A stretch of 64,000 nt of DNA from JBKPNJ01 sp963695705 (GTDB lineage Bacteria; Actinomycetota; Actinomycetes; Propionibacteriales; Nocardioidaceae), in assembly GCA_963695705.1 (NCBI GenBank), contig CAVOHB010000006.1:620001-684000 (forward strand), in the 5' to 3' direction. Both the position numbers and the translations under genes were made by a program. The number at the start of each line of letters is the position of its first letter. Position 1 is the first letter of the stretch. The notes under the pieces are model-generated. The model did no database searches and was not told the DNA's origin. It saw only the letters and a list, made by a program, of their open reading frames with translations. Below, one piece after another: positions 8,961 through 17,688 of the stretch.

Positions 8961-9773
8961 TCAGGTCTCGGCGTACCGCGCCCAGGCGAAGCAGTAGGCG
9001 CCGAAGCTGGCGATTCCGAGGGCGACGATGGTGAGGAGCCACCGGCCGTACGGCTGGTCGAGCAGCGTCTTCAGCGCCACATCGAGGCCACCGGCCTTCT
9101 TGGGGTCGTACGTGACTGCCGCCGAGATGAACAGTCCGCCGATGATGGCGAGCGCGACTCCCTTCGCCAGGTAGCCGGCTTGGCCAAGGCGTATCACCAC
9201 CTTGCCACTGTCGCCGGAGGTCGCCGCCGGCTGCAGGTCTTTCTCGAACGAGCGACGAATCGCCTTGCGGGCCAGATAGACACCGATGGCGATCAGGGCG
9301 GCGCCGAGGGCGCCGACGAGGAACCGGCCCAATGGCAGGTCCATGAGCCGAGCGGTCATCTGGTCCTTGTTGCTGCCGGTCTTGTCGCCGATTGCCACTT
9401 GGACTGCGGTGTACGCGAGCGAGGCGTAGACGATCGCCCGCCCCACCGAACTGACCCGTTTGAAGGTGCGCTTCTTGCCTTCTTCGCGGACATGTCCCCA
9501 GATCGCCTCTGTCATCTGCCAGAGCGTGAGGGCGACGAACCCGACGGCGATGAGCCATAGCAGCAGGGGGCCGTACGACTGGTCTGAGAGCTGCCTCATC
9601 GCACCGGAGCTGTTGGCCTTGCCCTGACTGGTGCCGAATGCGATCTGGAGAGCCAGCCAGGCGATCAACAGATGCACGACGCCGTACGCAGCCAGCCCGA
9701 CCCGGACGGCCACGTCCAGGCTCTTGCTGTTCTTGGCCTGCCGACCGGCGGCAGCCGGAGAGTAGGTGTCCAC
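8961..9773 (-). CDS. DUF1206-family integral membrane protein
   Basis: 270 residues with six predicted membrane spans arranged as three repeats. Each repeat pairs two helices and contains an aromatic/Gly signature (AYGVVHLLIAWLAL, GRAIVYASLAYTAV, GYLAKGVALAIIGG), which is the DUF1206 pattern. GTG 9773 is chosen because the conserved part begins just after it and GGAAGGACCC precedes it. Family function is unknown. The gene is followed by the repeat array and preceded by another minus-strand hypothetical gene 200 bp upstream. Confidence 0.85.
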   Translation of the reverse strand: MDTYSPAAAGRQAKNSKSLDVAVRVGLAAYGVVHLLIAWLALQIAFGTSQGKANSSGAMRQLSDQSYGPLLLWLIAVGFVALTLWQMTEAIWGHVREEGKKRTFKRVSSVGRAIVYASLAYTAVQVAIGDKTGSNKDQMTARLMDLPLGRFLVGALGAALIAIGVYLARKAIRRSFEKDLQPAATSGDSGKVVIRLGQAGYLAKGVALAIIGGLFISAAVTYDPKKAGGLDVALKTLLDQPYGRWLLTIVALGIASFGAYCFAWARYAET

Positions 9774-9975
9774 CGCGGGTCCTTCCCTGCACGTCGCTGG
9801 ACAGCGTGCCACGTGCAGAGCCTTCCGGCAGCAGAACCGGTCAAGACGCACGTCCAGGGGACCGGAAGAGTTTGGTGCGTCGGACCGGGAGCGCCTCACG
9901 GCGCGTGGCCGCTCGTAGCGGCTTGTTGTTGGGACCCGGGGCTGCCGCGGCCCGACGCGCTGGTAAGCCTACCGC

Positions 9976-10599
9976 CTACCCGAGCGAACCGGCACGTTCA
10001 AGCCGTGCTGCCGTCTCCAGCTGGTCCGCCAGTCTGACGAGCCGCACCGCGGTGACTGCTCGTGCGGTTCCCTGATCGACGGGGGCCTGCCCGGAGAGCT
10101 CACCGCGTCCGGCAGCGGTGACACGCGCGAACGCGGCCGCTCGATCCAGGGTCGTCGCGAAGTCCCCGGTGACGACACCGCGCATCACCAGGTCGGCGAG
10201 CTCGCGTACCTCGTCGGCCCCTGGGGGCTGGACGACACCGGCGATGACCTCGTGCACCTCCGCGTGCTTGCGACCGGCGTCGAACTCACGCGCAGCGCCG
10301 GCGGGATCGGCCTGTACCCAGGCCCGGAGCAGGTAGAGCCGCCACAGAACTCCTGGCAGGGTGTCGGCGGGGGAGTCGGCCCACAGGTCGGCAACGGTGT
10401 CGAGTCCCTGGTCGTCGGCCAGGTGCACGATTCGGGTGATGAGCTCCTCGTCAGCCGCGTTCCGGGCCCCTCGTACGAGCAGCGAGGCCGTGCGATGCGC
10501 CGCCTCTGTGCGCTCGGCGGGGTCGACGCCGCCGGGCATCGCGTCGAAGAGCGTCGCTCCCGGCATCGATGGCCGGCGGGGATGCTGCTGCTGGCTCAT
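9976..10599 (-). CDS. Conserved actinobacterial hypothetical protein
   Basis: 207 residues, soluble, rich in Ala/Arg/Asp, no membrane span or signal. Features such as ASLLVRGARNAADEELI, DTLPGVLWRLYLLRAW and RGVVTGDFATTLDRAAAF are typical of a conserved actinobacterial family I have seen only as hypothetical. The helical, low-complexity make-up gives no catalytic motif. The gap to the DUF1206 gene is 202 bp, so the two may be separately transcribed. Confidence 0.75.
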   Translation of the reverse strand: MSQQQHPRRPSMPGATLFDAMPGGVDPAERTEAAHRTASLLVRGARNAADEELITRIVHLADDQGLDTVADLWADSPADTLPGVLWRLYLLRAWVQADPAGAAREFDAGRKHAEVHEVIAGVVQPPGADEVRELADLVMRGVVTGDFATTLDRAAAFARVTAAGRGELSGQAPVDQGTARAVTAVRLVRLADQLETAARLERAGSLG

Positions 10600-10668
10600 A
10601 ACGGCCAGTATGCGCGCAACGGCGGGCGGTCGCTCGTTCGGGGCGAAGGTCCCGTCCCTGCTGCTCCG

Positions 10669-11859
10669 CTACGGCAACCGCGGTTGGTCCTTCGGCAGTA
10701 ACGGGATCGCCGCGGTCGCCTCATCGATGTCCATCCCGGTCAGCTGGAGCAGGTCGACGACGATGGAACGCACCTGGGCGAGCACCACCTCGGCCGAGAG
10801 CCACCGGCTGCGCTCGACCTCGGTGCTGTCGTGGGCGACTTCGAGCAGCGGCTGCCGGGCTGCCACCGGCATTCGATCGGCGGCGAGCTCGTCGGCGATC
10901 ACGTCGGTAGCTGCCGCCAGTTCCTCGACGAGACGCACGTGGTCCTCGGGTATCGGCTCATCGTGTAGGGCGGCGACCACGACCCGGCGGACCAGGACAC
11001 GCGCATTGCGGATGGCCCGGTCCAGCGGCTGCACCAGGTCCGATATCAGCCGCACCGACCTCGCATGACGACGCCGGAACGGGGACGAGCGAACGACCTC
11101 CAGCCCCTCGTCGGCGGCCGCGCTCAGGTCGCGGATGATCGAGTCGGTCTCCCGGGCCCGCTCGAGCGTTGACGACGCGGCTTCCACGTCACCCGTGCTC
11201 GCGGCCTCGGCGGCAGCGCGCAGCAGCAGTGCAAGCTCCCGAACCGCCGCGGCCGTCTGCTCCCGTGGCTTGCGCAGCGCCGCCCGGGGGACCAGTGTCG
11301 CGGCGACCAGCGCCACCCCGCCACCGACGACGGCATCGAGCCACCGGCTGAGACCGGCATCGGGCTGCGGGAGCAGGGTGGTGACGATGATCGCCTGGAC
11401 GCCGGCCTGGGTCACGATGATCGCGCCCGCGTCGAGGAACACCGCGACCGACATCGCCAAAGACACGACCAGCGCGATCTGCCAGGCGCCTGTGCCTGCG
11501 AGCGACACGAACAGGTCGCCCACGCCGACGCCGAGCGCCACGCCGATCGTCACCTCACCGACCCGGCGGAGCCGCTGGCCGTAACTGATGCCCAGGCTGA
11601 CCACGGCTGCCACCGGCGCGAAGAAAGGCGCGGGATGTCCGAGGAGATGCTGGGCGACCAGCCAGGCTGCGGCGGCGGCGAGCGAGCACTGCGCGATCTG
11701 CCACAGGCGCGACCGCAGCCGACGTATCCGTGCACGGACCGACAGCCTGCTCACCTCGACGGCGTGCACGCCGAACTCGTGGCTCCTGTCGCGGACCTCA
11801 GCCACGGATCGGGCGGCATTCGAACGGCGACGGTCGACCACGTGATGATCATCGCGCAT
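10669..11859 (-). CDS. FUSC-family aromatic acid exporter-like membrane protein
   Basis: 396 residues. After a charged N-terminus come five to six membrane helices (QCSLAAAAAWLVAQHLLG, FAPVAAVVSLGISYGQ, GVALGVGVGDLFVSLAG, and two more) and then a long cytoplasmic helical domain with conserved acidic and Arg residues. This is the FUSC/aromatic acid exporter layout; known members move fusaric or hydroxybenzoic acids. ATG 11859 gives a 40-residue cytoplasmic lead. It is divergent from the aldo/keto reductase across 97 bp, which could share a regulator. Confidence 0.82.
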   Translation of the reverse strand: MRDDHHVVDRRRSNAARSVAEVRDRSHEFGVHAVEVSRLSVRARIRRLRSRLWQIAQCSLAAAAAWLVAQHLLGHPAPFFAPVAAVVSLGISYGQRLRRVGEVTIGVALGVGVGDLFVSLAGTGAWQIALVVSLAMSVAVFLDAGAIIVTQAGVQAIIVTTLLPQPDAGLSRWLDAVVGGGVALVAATLVPRAALRKPREQTAAAVRELALLLRAAAEAASTGDVEAASSTLERARETDSIIRDLSAAADEGLEVVRSSPFRRRHARSVRLISDLVQPLDRAIRNARVLVRRVVVAALHDEPIPEDHVRLVEELAAATDVIADELAADRMPVAARQPLLEVAHDSTEVERSRWLSAEVVLAQVRSIVVDLLQLTGMDIDEATAAIPLLPKDQPRLP

Positions 11860-11956
11860 CGGGACGTGCAGTTCAGCGCGGACAGGTTCGGGACCGGCAG
11901 GTTCTGGGGTAAGCGAAGATGGGTACGGGAAGCGCCTGACGTGACGGAGGCTGCGG

Positions 11957-12823
11957 ATGCAACAACGACGAATAGGTGACGCGCGGGTCGGCGCGATAGG
12001 GCTCGGTGCGATGCCGATGTCCTTCGACGACGGCCCGGACGAACAACAGTCGATGCGGACCGTGCACGCGGCGCTCGACCGCGATGTGACTCTGATCGAC
12101 ACCGCGGACGCCTACACGCCGAGCGACCAGCCGTTGGGGCACAACGAGCTGCTGATCGCGAAGGCACTGGTGACGTATGGACAGAGCACCGACCACGTCC
12201 TCGTGGCGACCAAGGGGGGCCACACCCGCGACGGCACTCATTGGGGTCTCAACGGACGGCCCGAGTACCTCCGGAAGGCCTGTGAGGCGTCCCTGACCCG
12301 GCTCGGCGTCGACTCGATCGGGCTTTACCAGCACCATCGACCCGACCCGCGGGTTCCCTACGCGGAGACGATCGGCGGGCTCAAGGAACTGCTCGACGCC
12401 GGTCTGATCCAGCGCGCAGGCATCTCCAACGCCAATCCCGACCAGATTCGGGAGGCCCACGACATCCTGGGTCGCGGGCTCGTCGCGGTCCAGAACGAGT
12501 TCTCGCCCAGGTTCCGCTCCAGTGCCCCTGAGCTGGCACTCTGCGAGGAGCTGGGGCTGGCATTCCTGCCGTGGAGCCCGTTGGGCGGCGCAGGAGAGGC
12601 GCACAAGCTGGGCTCTGCGTTCGCGCCGTTCGCCGAGGTCGGCGAGAGGCACGGGATCAGCGCGCAGCGGACCTGCCTGGCGTGGGAGCTGGCCCAGTCA
12701 CCGGTCGTCGTGCCGATTCCGGGCGCCAGCCGACCGGAGTCGATCATCGACTCCTCCGCCGCCCCCGACGTGGTGCTCAGCCCCGAGGAGATCGCCCGGC
12801 TCGACGCGACCGAGCCGGGCTGA
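11957..12823 (+). CDS. Aldo/keto reductase
   Basis: 288 residues, TIM-barrel AKR. The catalytic tetrad is visible as Asp in DTADAYTP, the nearby Tyr of the same segment, Lys in VATKGG and His in YQHHRPDP. NADPH-binding elements appear late (PIPGASRPESI). Such enzymes reduce aldehydes or ketones; physiological substrate unknown. Divergent from the FUSC exporter, so a role in handling small aromatic or carbonyl compounds is possible but inferred from position only. Confidence 0.9.
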   Translation: MQQRRIGDARVGAIGLGAMPMSFDDGPDEQQSMRTVHAALDRDVTLIDTADAYTPSDQPLGHNELLIAKALVTYGQSTDHVLVATKGGHTRDGTHWGLNGRPEYLRKACEASLTRLGVDSIGLYQHHRPDPRVPYAETIGGLKELLDAGLIQRAGISNANPDQIREAHDILGRGLVAVQNEFSPRFRSSAPELALCEELGLAFLPWSPLGGAGEAHKLGSAFAPFAEVGERHGISAQRTCLAWELAQSPVVVPIPGASRPESIIDSSAAPDVVLSPEEIARLDATEPG

Positions 12824-12841
12824 CAGCATCGCCGGGCAGGC

Positions 12842-13333
12842 TCAGGATCCGGGTGCGACCGTCACGTCGTGCGCCGACGGGACCGAAGCCCGGCCGTAGG
12901 TCGGGTCGCCGACCTTCTCAGCCCGCTCCGAGTGCTGCTGCGCGTCTGAGGCGTCAAGCCCCAGTTGCGCTGAGCAGGCCGGCCACGCACCCCATCCCTG
13001 GCCGCGCAGCACCTTCTCGGCGATCGCGATCTGCTGGATGCGCGAGGCCAGGTCGGCACGAGGTGCGTACTTCCCGCCGCCATACCCGAGCCACGTCGAG
13101 CCGCTGAACTGGACACCGCCGTAGTAGCCGTTGCCGGTGTTGATGTGCCAGTTGCCGCCCGACTCGCACTGCGCGAGGCGGTCCCAGGTGCGGTAGGAGG
13201 CTGCGCTGGCACCCTCGCCCGTCGACACCCCCGACAGCACGAGGGCGCCACCGACGGCGAGCGTGCTCAGGGCGGTCAGGCGGCGGCCGCGCCGACGCGT
13301 GGACGCACGACGATGTCGTGGCTGATAAGCCAT
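12842..13333 (-). CDS. Resuscitation-promoting-factor-like transglycosylase, secreted
   Basis: 163 residues. A twin-basic, hydrophobic signal region (RRGRRLTALSTLAVGGALVL) is followed by an Rpf/transglycosylase-like domain beginning TWDRLAQCESGGNW, with the catalytic Glu in CESGG and the substrate-site block GNGYYGGVQFS. Rpf-type domains cleave cell-wall glycan and promote growth resumption from dormancy. The tail after residue 120 is polar with no LysM or G5 domain, so this is a short single-domain member. It is preceded by a c-di-AMP riboswitch, as is common for actinobacterial rpf genes. Confidence 0.92.
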   Translation of the reverse strand: MAYQPRHRRASTRRRGRRLTALSTLAVGGALVLSGVSTGEGASAASYRTWDRLAQCESGGNWHINTGNGYYGGVQFSGSTWLGYGGGKYAPRADLASRIQQIAIAEKVLRGQGWGAWPACSAQLGLDASDAQQHSERAEKVGDPTYGRASVPSAHDVTVAPGS

Positions 13334-13347
13334 CAGTCAATCTCTCT

Positions 13348-13512
13348 CCGCCGCCTGCGAGGTGAGCTGTCGGGTTCGGGCGGAGAGTCTCGCCCGGCGG
13401 TCATGCAGCTGGAAGGCTGCTGACTGCTTCACCCCAAGGCGCTCGAAAGCGCCGATGTCACGTGGTTCCCCCGCTCCTGTCCGAGCCGGATCTGTTCTCG
13501 ACGGAATCACCT
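13348..13512 (-). promoter_or_regulatory. c-di-AMP riboswitch (ydaO-yuaA type) in the rpf leader
   Basis: On the transcript strand the leader contains GAGCGGGGGAACCACGUG, a GC hairpin, CUUGGGGUGAA, a second hairpin, then GACUCUCCGCCCGAACCCGACAGC and CUCACCUCGCAGGC, all hallmarks of the ydaO consensus in the right order. It ends about 15 nt before the Rpf-like start codon, so it probably works by terminator formation or by hiding the ribosome site. Boundaries are approximate. Confidence 0.88.
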
Positions 13513-13619
13513 CGGCGGTGGACAGGATTCGGCGTCCCGCCAAGGCGCCACCCCGAACGGGGTGACCCTGGGAGACTACGGACGTGCGGGACGATAGGCA
13601 ACTCCGCTGCGTCGGCGTG

Positions 13620-14438
13620 TCACCGCTTCAGGTTCCCCGCGGAGGCGTCCAGAGCCCCCTCGATCGATGTCTGGGCAGTGTCGTGGTTGGAGCCACGGCC
13701 GACCTGGGTGATCACCACGAAGGCGATATGCCTCTCCCAGCGAACCAGCCCGTTCGTCTCGATGTGCACCGGCTTCCCGCTCCCCGCCGGGCGGTACGCG
13801 ACCGTCCACCAGCCGGCTTGGCCCGCCGCGGTGTCCACCGGATGTCTGGTCCCCGGAGCACGCACGTCGGTGTCTCCGTGCGCCGTCGCGTACGCCCCGC
13901 AGCTGCTGTTCCACGCCGTCCAGACCATCTCTGCCCGGCCGGCGCTCTGCGCATCGGCGAACTGCGCGACGATGTTGGCGGCGCTGGACCGTCCGGGCCC
14001 GGCGAAGTCGCGGCGGACGACCTGAGTGACGCCGATACTCAGCCAAGGCGCCTGCTGGCACTCCGACGGCATGTCCTTGCCTTCGCCGTTGGTCGTGGAC
14101 CGCAGGGTCCAGCCGGTTTCCGCGTCCAGATCCGGTAGTTGCTCCACGCTCAGCAGCAGGGAGCCGTTGTGATCGCCCGGTGGCGGCGTCGGACTGGTGG
14201 TCGGCGGTGTCGCGCCGCTCGGGCTCGGCGGTTGGCTGGACGGCTCCTTCGACGTCTGACTGGGCGGCTGACTGGACGTCTGACTGGGCTGCTGGTTCGC
14301 TGGGGCCGTCGTCTGCCGCGTGGCGGGGACGTCGCTTCGCGGCTCGGTGTCGTCGGTGCAAGCCGTCAGGCCGATCCCGGCGGCACAGCCGGCGGCGACC
14401 GCGGCCAGCCATCGCCTCCTGGTCGACCCGAACGTCAT
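13620..14438 (-). CDS. Lipoprotein with Pro/Ser/Thr linker and PknH-sensor-like domain (tentative)
   Basis: 272 residues. Signal peptide with lipobox GIGLTAC, then about 60 residues of Gln/Pro/Ser/Thr repeats (QTSSQPPSQTSKEPSSQPPS), then a folded domain with LLSVEQLPDLD, a Cys in PSECQQAP and a second in NSSCGAYA, possibly a disulfide. The C-terminal domain resembles extracellular sensor domains of PknH-like lipoproteins, but that is a weak resemblance. Its ATG overlaps the stop of the DUF2277 gene (ATGA), implying coupling. Confidence 0.75.
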   Translation of the reverse strand: MTFGSTRRRWLAAVAAGCAAGIGLTACTDDTEPRSDVPATRQTTAPANQQPSQTSSQPPSQTSKEPSSQPPSPSGATPPTTSPTPPPGDHNGSLLLSVEQLPDLDAETGWTLRSTTNGEGKDMPSECQQAPWLSIGVTQVVRRDFAGPGRSSAANIVAQFADAQSAGRAEMVWTAWNSSCGAYATAHGDTDVRAPGTRHPVDTAAGQAGWWTVAYRPAGSGKPVHIETNGLVRWERHIAFVVITQVGRGSNHDTAQTSIEGALDASAGNLKR

Positions 14439-14653
14439 CGGGCGCGCGCGCCGCGTACCTCCAGGTGGTCCAGCAGGTGGGCAGTGGCCCGGGTCACGGC
14501 AGCCACGGCCTCGTCGAAGGCGGCGGCGTTGTGAGCGGCGGGCGCCCGGAAGCCGGATACCTTGCGGACGTACTGCAGGGCGGCGGCGTGGACGTCGTCC
14601 GGGGTCGCGTCGTCGACGAAGGGCGGGCGCAGGGTCTTGATGCTTCGGCACAT
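14435..14653 (-). CDS. DUF2277-family small protein
   Basis: 72 residues starting MCRSIKTLRPP, with AALQYVRKVSGFRAP in the middle; both are diagnostic of DUF2277. Function unknown; the conserved N-terminal Cys-Arg could be a metal or nucleic-acid contact but that is speculation. The stop overlaps the lipoprotein start by 4 nt. Confidence 0.93.
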   Translation of the reverse strand: MCRSIKTLRPPFVDDATPDDVHAAALQYVRKVSGFRAPAAHNAAAFDEAVAAVTRATAHLLDHLEVRGARAR

Positions 14654-14696
14654 GGTGCCAGCCTACGATTCCGCTCGCTCTGAGGCCTTTCCGGTC

Positions 14697-15938
14697 TCAG
14701 GGCGAGAGCGCGTCGGCGATGGCCGAGGCGGTCAGGTCGATCTGCCACGGACGCGCATGCAGGCCCGCCAGGACGTCCGCGACCGAACGGGCCGTCACCT
14801 CCTCCGGCGGCTCCCAGGCCAGGCGTCGGACATAGTCGGGAGCGAGCAGGTTCTCGGTCGGCAACCGGTGGGTCTGGGCGATCGCGGAAACCGCTTCTCG
14901 CGCCGCACTGAGTCGAGCCGCCGCGTCCGGGTCCTTCTCCGGCCAGGCGCGAGCCGGGGGCGGGCCGTCGTAGCGGGTGGAGATCTCGGGCAGGTCGGCG
15001 TCGGGCAGCCGCCGGGCGCTCTCCAGTGCGTCTGCCCACCGTGGGAGGTGCCGTCGGGCCGGCCTGCTCCTGAAGCTGGGAAGCGCGGCGAGCTCGTTTC
15101 GGCTCTTCGGGTTCGCCGTCGCAGCCTCGCAGATCGCGGCATCCTTGAGCAGCCGACCTGGCGCGATGTCACGCTCACGCGCCATCTCGTCCCGCGACTG
15201 CCACAGGGCCCGGACGCCCGCCAGCGCACGGCGACCGCGCACTCGGTGAATGCCCGACGTCCGCCGCCAGGGCTCGGTACGGGGCTTCGTCGGCGGCGCC
15301 GCGACCAGCCAGGCGAACTCCTCACGCGCCCAATCGAGCTTGCCCTCGTCGGCGAGCTGGGCGGCCAGGACGTCTCGCAGCTCGATCAGCATCTCGACGT
15401 CGAGCGCGGCGTAGACCAGCCACGACTGGGGCATGGGACGGATCGACCAGTCCACCGACGAGTGCTCCTTGCGCATCCGGAAGCCGAGCACCAGCTCCAC
15501 CAGCGCGGCGAGCCCGACGCGTGGATAGTTCAGCAGCCGACCGGCGAGCTCGGTGTCGAACAGGACCCGGGGCTGCATCCCGACCTCGGCCAGGCAGGCC
15601 AGATCCTGGCTGGCGGCGTGCAGGATCCACTCCTCGTCGGCGATGGCGGTACCCAGGGCGCGGAGGTCTCCGAGCGGGATCGGGTCGATCAGCGCAGTGC
15701 CGGCGCCGGCTCGGCGCAGCTGCACGAGGTAGGCCCGCGGCGAATAGCGGTATCCGGATGCCCGCTCGGCGTCGACCGCTACCGGGCCGGTCGCCGCGCC
15801 GAACCTGCCCACAGTCTCCGACAGCGCCGTCGCGGACTCGACGACGAACGGCACCCCGTCGCGGAGCTCGAGAAGGGGGGCCGGGAGCGGAGCGGGAGGT
15901 TCTGGGACGTCGTCTGGCGCCGTCACATCAACGGCCAC
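14697..15938 (-). CDS. rnd: Ribonuclease D-like 3'-5' exonuclease with HRDC domain
   Basis: 413 residues. The N-terminal DEDD exonuclease shows the motifs VAVDAERA (ExoI), ASQDLACL (ExoII) and VYAALDVEML (ExoIII with Tyr/Asp). An HRDC nucleic-acid-binding domain (LWQSRDEMARERDIAPGRLL) follows around residues 235-310. RNase D trims 3' ends of tRNA and other stable RNA. The start overlaps the DUF3000 stop by 11 nt, the usual actinobacterial order DUF3000-rnd, divergent from hemE. Confidence 0.93.
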   Translation of the reverse strand: MAVDVTAPDDVPEPPAPLPAPLLELRDGVPFVVESATALSETVGRFGAATGPVAVDAERASGYRYSPRAYLVQLRRAGAGTALIDPIPLGDLRALGTAIADEEWILHAASQDLACLAEVGMQPRVLFDTELAGRLLNYPRVGLAALVELVLGFRMRKEHSSVDWSIRPMPQSWLVYAALDVEMLIELRDVLAAQLADEGKLDWAREEFAWLVAAPPTKPRTEPWRRTSGIHRVRGRRALAGVRALWQSRDEMARERDIAPGRLLKDAAICEAATANPKSRNELAALPSFRSRPARRHLPRWADALESARRLPDADLPEISTRYDGPPPARAWPEKDPDAAARLSAAREAVSAIAQTHRLPTENLLAPDYVRRLAWEPPEEVTARSVADVLAGLHARPWQIDLTASAIADALSP

Positions 15939-16512
15939 GCTGCCCGCGGCGACTCGGCATCACGACCACACCGGCGGGCACCGGCGGCAGTCCCGCTGCC
16001 ATGCACAGCAGCTCGCCCCACGCATGCGCGTGCGGTCCGAGATCACCGGTCGGCGTCCACGACGCGCGGATCTCGATCTCGGCGCTCGGTGGTTCGTCGG
16101 CCATCCCGCCGAAACTCTCCGACGCGACCTTCGTCACGGTCCCGCTGGGTGCGCCGAACTGCGCACCATGGGCGTCGAGGGCGTCGGTCAGCCAGGTCCA
16201 GCCGACGGCAGCGAGCAACGGGTCGGTGACCATCTCGGGGTCGATCTGCGCACGGGCGTACGCGACACAGCGGAACGTGCCGTTCCAGGCGTCGTTTCCG
16301 GCGGGATCATGGAGCAGCACGAGTCGCCCGTCACCGACGTCCTCACCGCCGACGGTGACATCGCTGCTGATGGCCGCGGCGAACGGCGCGATCCGTTGCG
16401 GGGCCGCGATCTCCTCGCACAGCAACTCGGGACGCAGCCGGGCACCGCGCAACTGGTCGACCGCCACCCGGAAACTCTCAGGAGGCTCCTCCAGCTCCCT
16501 TGGCGCGGCCAT
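15928..16512 (-). CDS. DUF3000-family protein
   Basis: 194 residues. Blocks such as FRVAVDQLRGARLRPELLCE, APFAAAISSDV, GRLVLLHDPAGNDAWNGTFR and a C-terminal LVLVMPSRRG-like ending define DUF3000, a family confined to actinobacteria and regularly found between hemE and rnd. Role unknown. It shares a 68-bp divergent promoter region with hemE. Confidence 0.93.
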   Translation of the reverse strand: MAAPRELEEPPESFRVAVDQLRGARLRPELLCEEIAAPQRIAPFAAAISSDVTVGGEDVGDGRLVLLHDPAGNDAWNGTFRCVAYARAQIDPEMVTDPLLAAVGWTWLTDALDAHGAQFGAPSGTVTKVASESFGGMADEPPSAEIEIRASWTPTGDLGPHAHAWGELLCMAAGLPPVPAGVVVMPSRRGQRGR

Positions 16513-16580
16513 ACCGCGATCGTAACCCCGCCGTCACGACGTGTCGGACGCCACGCCGCCGGCCGTGCGAGGATCGGTGG

Positions 16581-17678
16581 GTGCCGACGACCGCCGATGC
16601 CCATCCGGTCGGCCCGCCCGAGCTGCACGACTCCGCGCTGCTGCAGGCGTTCCGGCGCGAAGTCGTGCCGTACACGCCGGTGTGGTTCATGCGCCAGGCC
16701 GGGCGATCGCTCCCGGAGTACCGCGCCCTGCGCGAGACGACCACGATGCTCGACGCCTGCACCCGGCCCGACCTGGTCGTGGAGATCACACTGCAACCCG
16801 TCCGCCGGTACGCCGTGGACGCGGCCATCCTGTTCTCCGACATCGTGCTACCGCTGCGCGCGGTGGGAGTGGCCCTCGACATCGTGGCCGGCGTCGGCCC
16901 GGTGATCGACTCGCCGGTGCGGACCATGGCCGACGTGCAGCGGTTGGGGTCATTGGGTCCCGAGGACGTCGGCTACATCACCTCCGCGGTCCAGACACTC
17001 GTCGGCGAGCTCGGGGCGACGCCGCTGATCGGGTTCGCCGGCGCGCCGTTCACACTCGCCTCCTACCTGATCGAGGGGGGCCCGTCCCGCGACCTGGTGA
17101 AGACGAAAGCGCTCATGCGCGGCGACCCCGACGTGTGGCACGCACTGCTGGAGCGGCTTTCCGACATCTCGGCCACGTTCCTCAGAGTCCAGGCGGACGC
17201 CGGTGCCGGTGCGCTTCAGCTGTTCGACTCCTGGGCGGGCGCCCTCGGCCCGGCCGACTACCGGCGCTTCGTGCTGCCTCACTCCCGGGCCGTCTTCGAG
17301 CGTACGGCCGGCCTCGGCGTTCCCCGGATCCACTTCGGCGTCATGACCGGCGAACTGCTGGCGTCGATGGCTGAAGCCGGCCCGGAAGTCGTGGGAGTCG
17401 ACTGGCGCGTGCCGCTCGATGTCGCGATCGACCGCATCGGGCCCGGCCGAGCCGTTCAGGGCAACCTCGACCCCACTACTGTGTTCGCGCCCGTCGAGGT
17501 GATCGAGGCCGAGGCTGCCGACGTCCTACGCCGGGGTGCGTCGGCGCCCGGCCACGTCTTCAACCTCGGCCACGGTGTGCTTCCCGCCACCGACCCCGGC
17601 AAGCTGGCTCACCTGGTCGAGTTCGTGCATCGGACGAGCGGACGTATGCCCGGGTCGTCGGAGGGCAGCCGGGATTAG
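16581..17678 (+). CDS. hemE: Uroporphyrinogen decarboxylase
   Basis: 365 residues from GTG 16581. Signature PVWFMRQAGRSLPEYR lies at the N-terminus and GFAGAPFTLASYLIEGG in the middle; the catalytic Asp is in FSDIVLPL and the conserved Tyr/His residues are in place (FNLGHGVLP near the end). It converts uroporphyrinogen III to coproporphyrinogen III in the coproporphyrin-dependent heme route, matching hemY and hemQ further along. The next gene begins 10 nt downstream. Confidence 0.96.
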   Translation: MPTTADAHPVGPPELHDSALLQAFRREVVPYTPVWFMRQAGRSLPEYRALRETTTMLDACTRPDLVVEITLQPVRRYAVDAAILFSDIVLPLRAVGVALDIVAGVGPVIDSPVRTMADVQRLGSLGPEDVGYITSAVQTLVGELGATPLIGFAGAPFTLASYLIEGGPSRDLVKTKALMRGDPDVWHALLERLSDISATFLRVQADAGAGALQLFDSWAGALGPADYRRFVLPHSRAVFERTAGLGVPRIHFGVMTGELLASMAEAGPEVVGVDWRVPLDVAIDRIGPGRAVQGNLDPTTVFAPVEVIEAEAADVLRRGASAPGHVFNLGHGVLPATDPGKLAHLVEFVHRTSGRMPGSSEGSRD

Positions 17679-17688
17679 GCTGCGACCC

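Noticed and set aside
14562..16229. 555-codon plus-strand open frame opposite rnd
   Set aside because: Antisense to rnd and DUF3000, both clearly conserved.
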